This document shows, piece by piece, positions 11,062 to 23,405 of a stretch of DNA of 64,000 bases. The position numbers and the translations under genes were made by a program. The notes below the pieces were generated by a model, which was given only the letters and a program-made list of their open reading frames with translations, had not been told where the DNA came from and did no database searches. The stretch comes from Hypoxylon rubiginosum (Eukaryota > Ascomycota > Sordariomycetes > Xylariales > Hypoxylaceae), in the NCBI GenBank assembly GCA_902806565.1, contig CADCXA010000025.1:1984001-2048000 (forward strand). The letters are read 5' to 3'. Position 1 is the first letter of the stretch. Every line of letters begins with the position of its first letter.

Positions 11062-12453
11062 CCTTTTGCGACAAGTCGGTCGTAACTGCGACAGTTGCGC
11101 TTTCGCCTCATCCAGGAGTCGCTGGTTCTTCGAGGATTCGTTGCCGCTTAAATGAAGAAAAGAGTAAGGGATCAGGTATCACTTTCTCTAAGAGGGTGAG
11201 AATAGGATTTCGAGAAGGACGACTCAGTCAGATGCGCAAAGTGTTGAGGCCGTTATTTTTCGTCCTTTTGCGAGTGCGTTACGACTCGATTCTTGTTCTT
11301 GTTCAGGTTACCTATACTTAACCCTCCGTATAATCCAATCCCACGTGATGTGACGTCCCGGGCCACAGCCCTCTCCAAGCCCCTGACGCGTTTTCCTTTC
11401 CTTCAAGTCTCGAGTCTCTTTCTGGTCCCTTCAATGGTAAGCGTTTATATGAGACTCTTTCTGATGAAGAAGTGGGGAAAGGGGGAGAGACGGGATGATG
11501 AATATGTTATGTTCAATTGTCAATTGTCCATTCCAGGGACCTGGGGAACTTCTGTCTTTAAGGTCGACCGCAGGGAGTCAAGCCATCAAGGCAGGGGTAC
11601 GGCGAGGCATACATACCTAGGTAGTGTATAGTAGCGCGGGCTTGAAGGTGGCCCTTGGGTTTGCTGGAGCTTTCCCAGTTTCGTCCTAGTGTGTTATTAA
11701 CTGTTAACGACCACAGCTAATCGGATAACTCCACTAAGGCGCATTGGATTTATGCTGGGGATACCTGGTGCAAATCCTTGGGAGTCCCCCCTCTTCGCCT
11801 CCTAGGTGCTACTATGGACTTGGTAGTGTTCAGCTAACAAAATACAGGGCGGCTTGCCCAGGCTGCCAGGTGATAACACTGGTACCCTTTTCGGTTACGT
11901 AGGTTACGTAGCCCTGCTCGGCCATGCCGGTCTCTTACCCAACTGATCCTTACCTAGGCCATGCATAAATCGGAACATCCCGACATCCCCCCTTTTCTGT
12001 TTGTCTTTATCTTTTGAGATGCGGCTCGAGATCTCGGTCATTGTACCACGAGACTTGCCCTTGTTCTCGGCTCAAGGCTTGCATTTCTTTGCCCGAGGTC
12101 TTGACATGTTCCATACTTTCTTCTTCACGTTTGTTTCCAGGTTCAATGGGGTAAAGTCCGAGCTGTCACATAACTCACAGTTGTTATGAATCGAGTCTTG
12201 AGTAAGTTTCTTAATATCTAATTGCAAGTCCTCCGAACACTACCTGCGAATACAAAAGATAATCGAAACAATCTGTATTACGCTAACCCCTATGATTTCT
12301 ATATTATGAGAATGATTTTATTTTGCGTAAATAAGTAAACATCGCTTAAATATAATAGACTATAACTGCTCCGTCATCGAAATATGTATTCGTTATTACG
12401 TATCTCGTAGCTCACCTGCCTCGTTATTCTTCTCCTTTTACCTCTGGTGTACG
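11062..12453. other. Intergenic, promoter region of PDE1
   Basis: About 1.4 kb with no supported ORF. It includes CCACGTGATGTGACGTCCC at 11341-11359, which combines an E-box (CACGTG) with a CRE half site, about 280-300 bp upstream of the PDE1 start. CCTAGGTAG words occur near 11617. Confidence 0.5.
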
Positions 12454-14952
12454 TTAGGGGGTGTCCTCTCGAGGGATAGGCTGTTCGGCGTCCGGCGTCT
12501 CGTTGCCATCACCAAAGAGATCATCCTCTTCTACTGCTAAACTGTCTAGCGCATCAACCGATGGCTGCTGCTCCCCACTTGGCGACTTACTGGGAATCTC
12601 GTTATCAATGATGTCGAAGGCAGCGTCAAGGTCAAGATCGGGCTCTAAGCCCTGGCTTGAATCGAATGGCTCGAAGCTGTCAAAATCGCCCGCTCCTGGC
12701 GGTGGCATTTCTGGTAGTCCGTCTACGCGAGATTCCTGAGCATCCCACGCTGGAGCATCTTCAGTTTGGGTTGTCCCCGGTTCTTCGAGCCGGGGCTTCT
12801 TGGCTGGATTCTCCTGGATTACTGTTTGGCTGCTAATCTGCCGATCCTCAGCTAACGCTTCGTCGTTGGTTCGCTTCTGTGCAGAGTTATCTACGGTAGG
12901 CGGCGGCACCTGTTCCTGGTAGGAATGAACCGGCATTGGCTGGATCACAGAGTCAGGGCCAGGCCATGCATAGCCTGGCGCCGGGGACATGTTTGATGAC
13001 ATGGGCGATTCGTAACACGTAGCGGGAGACGGAGTCACATAGGGTGTACCGTGACTTTCCGGACTACCAAAATTGCTCGCATAGTCTGGGTGATATAATT
13101 GCTGTACTGGCGTTACTGGAGTGCCGCGCTGTCTTGGCCGCGGTCCTGGCCGGGCTCTTTTGGTCATATTTTTTAACAACTCCCTGGCATTTTCTACCGG
13201 ATTCCCATCTCTGTCTGTGAGGTTGTATCGCTTACACTCGTTGAGGAACGCCTGAGTTTCGAGGTTTCCCAAGTGTTTCGATATATCGGCACCAGCTCTA
13301 CTTTCGCGGACCTTGGCCCGAATCTCGGGGAGATGAGCTATCGCATGCTGGACTAGGCAATAGCCTAAGGTGTCCTCGTAAACCCATTCCCTGGGTTTTC
13401 CGATTGCCTTTGCCTTCAAGTAATTCTTGAGCTGCACTTGATACCACCCGTCGACGTCCTCTTGTATCTCGGAAAACTGCCTTGACAGCTTGCAGAGGTT
13501 GTCTTCACGCTTAAAATCTCTGTGGTCGGGACGGACGTTGACAACCTGCATGGTGCCGATAAGGTCAAAGTGTTTCTCCAAGCAGAATAGGTGAGCGTAC
13601 CCAGCGTTGTGAAATACGTCGATGATATCACCGTCAACATTGTATCGCTCATCGAATATAACTCGCGGGAACCCCGAACGAATGGTATTTTTGGGTTCTG
13701 GACAGTCTTTGAATCGACACTTTTGAGATAGGGCGTCGTAGGGGTACCGATCATTAGACTGAGCTGGTACCCAGCCAATCCATAGGGTGAGACCCTGACG
13801 ATGCAAACCTCTTGCTATTGGCACTCCCGGAAGCGGTTCGGGCTTTGCAAAGCGTTCACTTGATTTAGGACCGTAGATAAACTGACGCATTTCTCTCGCC
13901 GTATACGTTTTGCCTCTTTCAAGCTCACCACATTCCGTGTATTTAAAAAGGGGACGGCCACCCTTATCCTTTGGACCCCAACTCTCAGGTCTGGCCGGCG
14001 GAGGCCCATACCATTCCCGAGGATCCGGTCTAACCTGATTCTTTCTCGTGACGCGAGGTATCCTGCCGGACCTCAACGGTTCCCCGCTGGGTCCCGTTTC
14101 GGGTCGCTTCAACTTAGTCCCGTTATATTCGAGAACGGGCTCAGGTATCTTGCTTTCCGGATTTTTCAACTTTCTTGACGCCGAGAAGCTAGTTACCACA
14201 GAACTTGAAAGGCTAAGTCGACGTTCATCCGCAGGGGGTTCCTGGCTTTGAGGCATTGTGTTTGTTACTTGTGGAAGGTGTTGTGGAGGATAATATTGCG
14301 GAGGTTGATACTGAGAATGATCCTGTAGAGGATACCGCGGCGGGAAATCCTGCGGCGGGTAACCCTGCGGCGGGTAACCCTGCGGCGGGAAGTCCTGTGG
14401 AAGCGTATATGGCGGAAATTGTGGTTGGGTATATTGTTGAGGATGCGGGTACCAGTTCTGTGCGGGGTGTTGTTGAGGATGTAGTTGAGGACCCCATGGA
14501 GAGGCTAGAGGATACTGCTGAGGATGCAGAGGATGCATATACGGCGTAGGTATTCCAACATGGCCAGTCGTGGCTGGGTTAGAAGAGCCGGGCGTAGTAT
14601 TGGTAACAAGGCTACCATTGTTAGCAGGATAATGATTCGGATCATAGCTCTGCTGCTGCTGGGACTTATCATCTACAGTGTTACCTAGTAATCTAGGATC
14701 TATACACTCTTGGGGAACTACATAGCTAGATTGAGACGCGGGAGGCGCGGACGCTGGTTGAGGCGCGGACGCTGGTTGAGGCACTACAGAAGGCTCATGC
14801 TCCAGGGCAGCCTCGTCAGTAGAGAAGGAGAAGAGCTCTGCGGTGATCTCCGCTGGGTCGTCAAAGTTAACGCCAGCAAAGGCATCTGTCCCATCCGCGT
14901 AGGAGTCTAAAGGCTCTAACTCACCGTAGGGCTCGTTGTTGTACTCCAGCAT
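12454..14952 (-). CDS. Uncharacterised large protein with Pro/Gln-rich repeats and a conserved central region
   Basis: Single-exon ORF of 832 residues that I do not recognise. The N-terminal third is acidic, then Gln/Pro-rich, with a short tandem (Q)GYPP repeat near residues 186-205. Residues about 300-590 are the ordered part: they hold RPESWGPKDKGG, an LWIGWVP block, a Cys pair in CRFKDCPEP, and HLFCLEKHFDL, with even composition and good fungal codon usage. This region could be a metal-binding fold (Cys and His are regularly placed), but that is a guess. The C-terminal 240 residues are again disordered, with a basic patch (MTKRARPGPRPRQR) that looks like a nuclear localisation signal and an acidic end. 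The overall layout resembles a transcription or chromatin cofactor. It diverges from the CPS1/DIP2 gene. Confidence 0.75.
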   Translation of the reverse strand: MLEYNNEPYGELEPLDSYADGTDAFAGVNFDDPAEITAELFSFSTDEAALEHEPSVVPQPASAPQPASAPPASQSSYVVPQECIDPRLLGNTVDDKSQQQQSYDPNHYPANNGSLVTNTTPGSSNPATTGHVGIPTPYMHPLHPQQYPLASPWGPQLHPQQHPAQNWYPHPQQYTQPQFPPYTLPQDFPPQGYPPQGYPPQDFPPRYPLQDHSQYQPPQYYPPQHLPQVTNTMPQSQEPPADERRLSLSSSVVTSFSASRKLKNPESKIPEPVLEYNGTKLKRPETGPSGEPLRSGRIPRVTRKNQVRPDPREWYGPPPARPESWGPKDKGGRPLFKYTECGELERGKTYTAREMRQFIYGPKSSERFAKPEPLPGVPIARGLHRQGLTLWIGWVPAQSNDRYPYDALSQKCRFKDCPEPKNTIRSGFPRVIFDERYNVDGDIIDVFHNAGYAHLFCLEKHFDLIGTMQVVNVRPDHRDFKREDNLCKLSRQFSEIQEDVDGWYQVQLKNYLKAKAIGKPREWVYEDTLGYCLVQHAIAHLPEIRAKVRESRAGADISKHLGNLETQAFLNECKRYNLTDRDGNPVENARELLKNMTKRARPGPRPRQRGTPVTPVQQLYHPDYASNFGSPESHGTPYVTPSPATCYESPMSSNMSPAPGYAWPGPDSVIQPMPVHSYQEQVPPPTVDNSAQKRTNDEALAEDRQISSQTVIQENPAKKPRLEEPGTTQTEDAPAWDAQESRVDGLPEMPPPGAGDFDSFEPFDSSQGLEPDLDLDAAFDIIDNEIPSKSPSGEQQPSVDALDSLAVEEDDLFGDGNETPDAEQPIPREDTP
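14336..14397 (-). repeat. In-frame 15-bp coding minisatellite
   Basis: About four near-identical 15-bp units (plus-strand form CGGCGGGTAACCCTG) encode the (Q)GYPP repeat of the uncharacterised protein. Unit length is a multiple of three, so copy-number change would keep the frame. Confidence 0.8.
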
Positions 14953-16562
14953 TGCGAGCTAGATGGTCCGTCACTGAACAATACAAGTCTTGGTCTCGAA
15001 GCAAACCCTATCGGACAGACTGTTCAGCGAAGGACATACTATGAACTAACGAGTGTTTGGAGAACGATTACTCAACGATCTGACGATTTACGAGGTACTT
15101 GGCTCTGGCGGGGAACTTCCTACTATATACAATTGAAGCAACAATATTTATTCATTATCGTTCAGTAAAAGGGCATTGTTCACCAACAATGCCCCATACT
15201 TTTGAAGAATTCGGCTATAACAACGCATTGTTCGATGTGCAAGGCGGGAATACTACGTCAAAGACACTACAAATAAGAGACGAAAGAAAATTTTGGCACA
15301 ACTAGATAATGGCATTATCGGATGGGCCTAATCGACCTCCAAAGAGTCAATGTTGGTTTGGCCTAATCAATAGTCAGTCAGCATGAATAACATAACACAT
15401 AATGGTATTCAAGGAAGGTATGGAAAGAGACATATAATCAGTAGAGCTCAATGCATTTTCTCAACAAGAAGGTTCAGAACAGGTCTGTGAATGCGTTGAT
15501 TTCATCAGGTAGGAATAATTGAAGGTGCTCCAGATGGAAGATTCAACTTACAGGATGTAGTGTGGGAGTAAGCCGTGGATAAATATATGTAGGCCAAGGG
15601 ATAAAGACTTTATACATCTGTACGTTTCTTCTGTACAAGTTCACCTGTTCAAAGAAATCGTGAACAGTCTGGCCGACAGTTGTTCAGATATTCGGAAAAC
15701 TGCGCGACCTAGATATCTGGGTCGGTAACAGACTAGGTGCATGTCCTATGTCTTATCATTGGAGGGTTGCAAGAGATGTTGGAAGATGTTGGATCTCATG
15801 TCTCGAGTGTTGAGGAGAGTAAAAAAAGGAAGAAAATTTTGGTTGGCTCCGTTGGAAGAAATACCTAATTGATGAAAATTTGATGAATTTTGGAAATGAC
15901 AAACTTGACGGCTTTATGCGTTTCGCCGTATTCCGTAAAGTGGACCTACAGCGACCCATATATCTTGTTCGTATTTTCCCTGGTTGCCCTGCACCTTATT
16001 ATCGACCAATTATCACAGCTCATCACGCGCTTAACATGGGCATACCCCCCTAAGTACTTACTCCAAGTAACGTAGCCTAGTAGGTACATCCTGCCACAAC
16101 TGCGCTTGCTAGCAGCACCTACACAGTACTAGCATACTAACATGTACCTAAGGTACCTAACATATCCTGGAACTTGGGCTGCTTGCCCAGTCAGGGTTCG
16201 CTCTTGGAGATCGAGAATCGAATCCATTTCCATGTTTCTGTATTTAAACCTCTCCAATGAGTCTTTTCTAGATACATACCCGACCTGCAATCGACGGATT
16301 TTACTGCATTGTCATGATACCCTATTTCTATTTTCATATCTGATCGAGCTGCTGCATAGGTACCAGGTAGTCTACTGCGACAGGTCCTAATATTCCCTAC
16401 GCACATGTACCGGTAGCTATCGAGTTCCCCCCGAACCCATTTGACGTCACGGGCCTGTCTGGATAGGATTTGGTCTTTTGGTTTTGAATCTGGTGAGACG
16501 GTGGATGGTTGTCGAGTCTTGCGCGCTTCTTCCTTTCTCGTGTCGGCCTACCGTCAACCGCC
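14953..16562. other. Divergent promoter region between the uncharacterised gene and CPS1/DIP2
   Basis: About 1.6 kb, no supported gene. It holds GTACCTAAGGTACCTAA near 16142 and a TGACGTCA site close to the CPS1 start. Short ORFs here lack protein-like composition. Confidence 0.5.
16442..16449. promoter_or_regulatory. TGACGTCA (CRE/ATF-type) site upstream of CPS1/DIP2
   Basis: Perfect 8-bp palindrome 114 bp upstream of the CPS1/DIP2 start codon. It is the consensus for CREB/ATF bZIP factors. Placement in a proximal promoter makes it a reasonable candidate; no functional evidence in the sequence. Confidence 0.4.
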
Positions 16563-19500
16563 ATGGCGCAATTGAGTCCGGATCTACAAAAGAGGTTAAG
16601 TGAGTTGGAGAGGGAGCTCGAGGTAAGCCAATGCTATTTTGAATCCCTCGTATTATCCCCCTCGCGAACTATCGCCAGCAACCGCGGGGTATAGGACCCA
16701 ACGTGCCAACATGCCAGCATATCCAATGTGCCAACATACCAACTACCAACTAGCAAACTGGTAAAACTAACTACTATTCTTGGTATAGGAAGGCGACATT
16801 ACAGAGAAGGGGTAAGACCTCGTTTCTCTCGACATCATATATACACACACACACACATAATAATACTAGACCTTCCTGCTCCTCGCCTGCCATCGCAATC
16901 GTCTATCGCACTTAGTTATACTAACCAATCTTGTCGCCCGTAGCTTTCAGAAACGACGGACCCAACTACTCTCGCAATATCTCGGACCCGGTGCTCTGAC
17001 TGATGCCACCGGAGGTTTACGAATACACTCGCCCGATGACGAACCCCCCACTACGAGCGATGGCCACAGAGACGCAGCGTATGCCGCTCTGAACACCACC
17101 AACCCCGACCCTGTCGACACATATTCCCCAACGATTACGTCCCCCGTCGATTGGCGACCGCAGTCGTCGAGCTTCTCTCATGGCGCCGACCACCCAGCCG
17201 GCCTACTGCGGCCGGGGGGACCTATGGCTGAACACCGCCCGACGTTGAACCAGCGCGATTCCCTCTTTCTGAATCCCGTCTCTAACTATGCGCAAACCAT
17301 GGAGTCTGATCCTCCTACTAGGTCGGGAACCATGGTTTCGGGTGACTATGCCTTCAAACCGGAGCATCAAGCAGGATATGGGCCGCCACCTCCAAATCCC
17401 TACGATGGCCGGACTGGAACTATGCTCGATTCCCAGGTCTATTTTTCCGACTTTGCTGGTCAACAATCCTATGATCAAGGCCTCGGCGGCGAATATGGTG
17501 GTGGAGTCCATAGATATTCGTCTAGCGATGCCTTCTCGCCCACCGTCGCTGTAGCTCCGCCCATGCTCACGGCGAATGACTTGCCTCCTCCAGAGGCACT
17601 AGAATACCAGATGCCTCTAGAGCCACGAGAAGTACCATTCGCCATCCATGACCCGCATGACGAAAATACAGCCATGTCTGCATTTGATAACATCGCCGCT
17701 GTGCTAAGACACAGGGGGCGCACTACTGGGAAACTTCCAGCCTACTGGGTCCTCGATAGCAAGGGGAAGGAGATAGCGTCTATTACCTGGGATAAATTGG
17801 CAGCCCGAGCTGAGAAAGTGGCTCAGGTAATTCGAGACAAGAGTTCGTTATACCGTGGGGATCGTGTTGCTCTCATATATAGGGATTCGGAGGTCATCGA
17901 CTTCGCGATAGCGCTCCTAGGCTGCTTCATTGCCGGCGTCGTAGCAGTCCCTATTAACGACTTGCAAGACTATCCGAAACTTAACCTCATTTTAACGTCT
18001 ACCCAAGCACATCTAGCTTTGACCACCGACAACAATTTAAAGTCCTTTCAACGTGATATCACCACGCAGAAGTTAAACTGGCCGAAAGGAGTCGAATGGT
18101 GGAAAACCAATGAATTTGGAAGCTACCATCCAAAGAAGAAGGACGACGTTCCCCCCTTATCTGTCCCGGACCTCGCATATATCGAATTCTCCAGAGCCCC
18201 AACGGGAGATGTCCGAGGTGTGGTGCTAAGCCACCGCACGATAATGCATCAGATGGCTTGCCTCAGTGCTATAATTCAGGCCGTCCCTAGCCACGGACCT
18301 GGCGACACTTTCAATCGTGCCCTTCGCGATAAGAATGGACGTCTAATAGGAGGAGGTGCTAGCAGTGAGATTCTTCTATCATACCTTGACCCACGCCAAG
18401 GGATTGGAATGATTCTCGGCGTCCTTCTAAACGTTTATAGCGGTCATACTACTGTGTGGGTGGAAAATAAAGCAGTAAATTCGCCTGGTCTCTACGCTCA
18501 CCTCATAACCAAATACAAAGCTACTCTTATGGCGGCCGACTACCCTGGCCTGAGGACTGCAGCCTTCAATTACCAACAAGATCCGATGACGACGCGCAAT
18601 TTCAAAAAGGGCATGGAGCCAAACTTCCAGCATGTTAAGCTTTGCCTAATCGACACCTTGACGGTGGATAGTGAATTTCACGAAGTGTTGGCTGATCGAT
18701 GGCTGAGGCCTTTACGAAATCCTAGGGCTAGAGAAGTCGTTGCTCCAATGCTTTGCCTGCCCGAACACGGTGGCATGGTCATTAGCATCCGGGATTGGCT
18801 TGGTGGCGAGGAACGCATGGGTTGCCCATTAAGATTGGACCTTGACGCCGAGTCGGGGTCGGAGACGGATAAGGAAGAGGAGAAAGACAAGGAGAAAACA
18901 ACATCGAATGGTTTTGGTAGTCTCCTTGGCGGCGGCACGACTACTGCAAAAGAACACGATGTAAAGAATGATCTCACCGAAGTCTTATTAGACAGAGAGG
19001 CTCTCAAGACGAACGAAGTGGTCATACTTGCAATAGGAGAAGACACACGGAAAAAAGCGACCGTCGAACCAGGTACCGTCCGAGTTGGCGCCTTTGGGTA
19101 CCCGATTCCCGATGCTACTCTAGCAGTCGTTGACCCCGAAACGGGATTGCTATCTTCGCCACATTCCATAGGGGAGATCTGGGTAGATTCGCCATCCTTA
19201 TCTGGAGGTTTCTGGGCGTTGCCGAAGCATACAGAGCAAATCTTCCATGCTAGGCCGTACAAATTCGAACCGGGTGATCCGACGCCTACCCCCGTAGAGC
19301 CCGAATTTCTCAGGACCGGCCTCCTTGGGACGGTCATTGAGGGTAAAATATTTGTACTTGGACTGTACGAGGATCGGATCCGACAAAAGGTTGAGTGGGT
19401 TGAACATGGCCATGAAATCGCAGAGCATCGATACTTCTTTGTGCAGCATATTGTTGTCAGCATCCTTCGGAATTTGAATAAGCAAGTATTTGACTGTTCC

Positions 19501-22333
19501 GCATTTGATGTCTTTGTCAACGAGGAGCACCTACCAATAGTGGTGCTAGAGTCGTCAGCAGCGTCAACAGCTCCAGCAACATCAGGTGCTCCTCCTAGGC
19601 AGCTAGACACTGCGTTGCTAGACACGCTCTCGGAAAGATGTATGGATGTTCTCATGCAAGAACACCACTTGAGGGTATACTGCGTTATGATTACCGCTCC
19701 TAACTCGTTACCTCGAGTGACCAAGAATGGCCGGCGAGAAATAGGAAACATGCTGTGCCGCAGAGAGTTCGACCTTGGCAACTTGCCTTGTGTTCATGTC
19801 AAGTTTGGCGTTGAGCATGCGGTGTTGAACTTGCCTATCGGCGTGGACCCCATGGGTGGTATTTGGTCTCATATGGCATCTGACGCCCGAGCCGACTTCC
19901 TCGGGCCCGCCGACAAGCAGTACTCGGGCATCGATAGGCGTGAGGTCGTCATTGACGATCGCACCTCCACCCCGCTAAACAACTTTTCCAGCATCACAGA
20001 TCTTATCCAATGGCGAGTGGCGCGTCAACCAGAAGAGTTGTCTTACTGCACCATCGACGGCAGAGGCAAGGAAGGAAAAGGCATCACGTGGAAGAAGTTC
20101 GATACCAAAGTTGCCGCGGTCGCCCTGTATCTCCGTAACAAGGTCAAGATACGGCCGCGCGACCATGTCATGCTTATGTATACGCACTCGGAAGATTATG
20201 TCTTCGCTGTCCACGCATGTATCAACCTGGGTGCCGTGATTATCCCGACTGCGCCGATGGACGAGCGACGTCTAAATGAGGATGTGCCAGCCTTCCTCCA
20301 CCTTATCAATGACTATGGCATTAAGGCTGTCCTTGTCAATAATGAGGTGGACCATCTTCTCAAGTCGAAATCCGTCTCCCAACATATCAAGCAATCGGCT
20401 CAAGTCCTCAAAATCGGCGTTCCGACTGTATATAACACCTCCAAACCGCCAAAGCAGAACAGCGGGCTTCGTGATCTCGGTGTCACCATTGACCCTGCCT
20501 GGATACAGCCAGGATATCCAGTCATCATCTGGGCATACTGGACTCCAGATCAACGCAGGATTTCAGTTCAGCTCGGCCACGACACCATCTTAGGGATGTG
20601 CAAGGTTCAGAAGGAAACCTGTCAGATGACAAGCTCTAGGCCGGTACTCGGTTGCGTCAGAAGCACCACGGGCTTAGGCTTCATTCACTCGTGTCTGATG
20701 GGCATCTATATAGGCACACCCACCTACTTACTTTCGCCCGTGGAATTTGCGCAAAACCCCATCTCGCTCTTCTTGACCCTTAGTCGATATAAGATAAAGG
20801 ACACATATGCCACGCCTCAGATGCTCGATCATGCCATGAACACCATGCCAGGCAAGGGTTTCACTATGCATGAACTCAAGAACATGATGATCTCAGCTGA
20901 TTCTCGGCCTCGTGTCGACGTCTTCCAAAAGGTTCGACTTCATTTCGCAGCTACCGGGCTCGATAGGACAGCCATAAATACGGTATATTCGCATGTGCTG
21001 AACCCGATGATTGCGTCGCGGTCATATATGTGCATCGAGCCTATTGAGCTTTGGCTTGACCAACGAGCTCTTCGCAGAGGGTTGATTGTTCCTGTAGACC
21101 CCGACTCCGACCCGAAGGCGCTCTTAATGCAAGACTCTGGCATGGTACCAGTATCGACCCAGATAGCCATTGTAAATCCTGAGAGTCGGCTCCTTTGTAC
21201 CGATGGAGAGTATGGCGAAATTTGGGTTGATTCGGAAGCTTGCGTGAAGGCGTTCTACGGGTCCAGGGATCCCTTCGATGCCGAACGTTTTGATGGGCAT
21301 ACCATCGATGGCGATCCTAACATCAGCTATGTCCGGACTGGTGATCTCGGCTTCCTACACAGCGTCAGTCGACCTATCGGGCCCGGTGGGGCTCAGGTAG
21401 ATATGCAAGTCCTCTTCGTACTAGGCAATATTGGCGAGACATTCGAGATTAACGGACTGAGTCATTTCCCAATGGATATAGAGGCCTCTGTTGAGAGGTC
21501 TCATCGGAACATCGTACCCGGAGGCTGGTAAGTTCTACTCTACCAAGAATGTTAATCATGGCTAACATAAACCAAGCGCCATCTTCCAGGCAGGTGGTCT
21601 CGTAGTCGTTCTTGTCGAAGTATCTCGCAAGGCATACCTCGCATCGATTGTCCCAGTCATCGTCAATGCGATTCTTAACGAGCATCAGATTGTCGTTGAC
21701 ATAGTCGCTTTTGTCAACAGAGGTGACTTTCCCCGTAGCCGTCTTAGTGAGAAGCAGCGAGGCAAGATCTTGGCGGGCTGGGTTACTCGGAAGATGCGCA
21801 CAGTTGCTCAGTTCGCAATCCGCGACCCGGATTCGGATAGTGTAGAAGGCGGCGATGGCACAATAGAAAACCATCGTGCCAGCGTGGGTAGCGTTCGAAG
21901 CAGCAATGCGCCCGGTGCTAGCTCTCTGCGAAACATGGAGCATGCGCCGCAGATCCTGGAGCAGGAGGAGCTGGACCATCAAATGAACAAGATGTCGGCC
22001 TTGCCTCGACCAGCCGAGCTTCCCGGCAGTATCGAGAAGCCCGTCGGGTCGGTGCCGGGCGTCGGCAGTTCTCTGAACCAGGCGGGGATGAATAACAACG
22101 GCCTCGGTCTAGGCGATTTCGATCGCTACGGCAGCGGAGCGCCGCCGCCGCCGTCCAGGCAGCAGCAACCCCGGCCTCCGCAAATCCGTCTACCGAGCGT
22201 CGACGGGCGTGAGGGTATGTGGGCTCCCGAGCAGGGCGGCGCGGATCAAGGTCGGGGTCTAGACGAAGACGAGTGGCAGCGCGACGCTCTAATGCACATG
22301 AACTTAGCCAACCAGATGCCGAGGCAGGACTAG
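16563..22333 (+). CDS. CPS1: CPS1/DIP2 family protein with DMAP1-binding and tandem AMP-binding (adenylation-like) domains
   Basis: Fungal member of the disco-interacting protein 2 family (Cochliobolus CPS1, yeast Cmr2). Family work links DIP2 to diacylglycerol homeostasis, and CPS1 to fungal virulence. Exons: 16563-16622, 16789-16811, 16944-21527 and 21577-22333, giving 1807 residues. The N-terminus (residues 1 to about 45, ELEREL then EGDITEKGFQKRRTQLLSQ) is the DMAP1-binding helix pair and is only intact after both small introns are removed. A disordered linker leads to two adenylation-like domains, about 275-830 and 1035-1600. The usual phosphate-loop motif of the first domain is degenerate (SRAPTGDVRGVVLSH), as in DIP2 proteins, so ordinary acyl-CoA ligase chemistry is doubtful. 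The C-terminal exon adds a conserved AGWVTRKMRTV segment and a Pro/Gln-rich tail. Convergent with the catalase gene. Confidence 0.9.
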
Positions 22334-23405
22334 TGGTCTGCTGCCTCCGAGCGGAGCGCTTTTTATAAAGGGATGAGAGGCGACGCCAAATACCGTCGCT
22401 CTTATGAACAACTGCATCGGGGTAGCTGATTGATCGATGCTGACTCGGGGGGTCTGTCTATCTTGGGGAGTTAAACATGGTCCCGCTCGGATGGGGTAGG
22501 TAAAGGGGTTTTAAGGCTTTCTGTTACCAAACTCGGATTACACGGGGAAGGGGGCGGGCTCAGGATAGTTGCGGTGTGCCTTTTTTTGTTAGAGAAGAAG
22601 AAAAAACACTGCTACGATATCATTACTGGCATCGGCATGTCTTGTTTCGGTAGAGTGTCGAAATAATAAGGAATAAGATGTCTAAAAGAACGCTCCTCGT
22701 CTTCTCGCGCCGCATATGAAACGGCACAAAGTAAAATATGTTCAACCCGCGCAAGTAACATCACTAACGTTTTGGTTAGAAGTATCTGGCCAGCAATTAT
22801 CCCATTGTACCTGTATTCAGGGCTCGATGCCGAGTGTTTAACTCAAGTCCGTATTACTCGTACTTTAAGTCTCTAAGTGGCAGCATATTTGAGTTAATTT
22901 ATCCAACAATATTTATACCCATATGTAGGAGGTAAGGTCATTATATAGGCTAGCTAAGAGTCTTTATGAGGATACCTTCAACTTGCCTTATAAGAGGTAG
23001 GTCGGCATGATGGTAATATCCTGCCTCGTTTGATTTGCCAAAGCATGAGATAAGAGCATTTAAAGAGTACCTCTTAGACAGAAAGGTTATCTAGATATGT
23101 TAACAGTTATTATATAGATTGTAGTTATTTACAGCTTGTGTCAAGCTATTGTACTGTGCGAGGAAGCGAGGTTACCCCTACGAGGCAATTAAGAACACAA
23201 GAGTTGAAGTTAGAAGAAGTCACTTAGCCGATAGCAAACGAAAGCTTAGTCACGACATATTACGAGGTAGACCTTTTCGTCATTTGATAATCCGTACCCA
23301 TTTGTATTGGACTACATAACTACACAACACCAAGTAAGAGTCGAGTTCTTTTGTTTTTCTTCCTCAGCGTCATACTTGTGGGAATGCCGTCAAAAGGATG
23401 TGAAC
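22334..23405. other. Convergent 3' flanks of CPS1/DIP2 and catalase
   Basis: About 1.07 kb shared by two 3' untranslated regions; AT-rich from 22740 to 23300. No ORF or RNA gene supported. Confidence 0.6.

Noticed and set aside
18678..19781. 367-residue minus-strand ORF inside CPS1/DIP2
   Set aside because: Ser/Arg-rich shadow of a conserved coding exon on the other strand.
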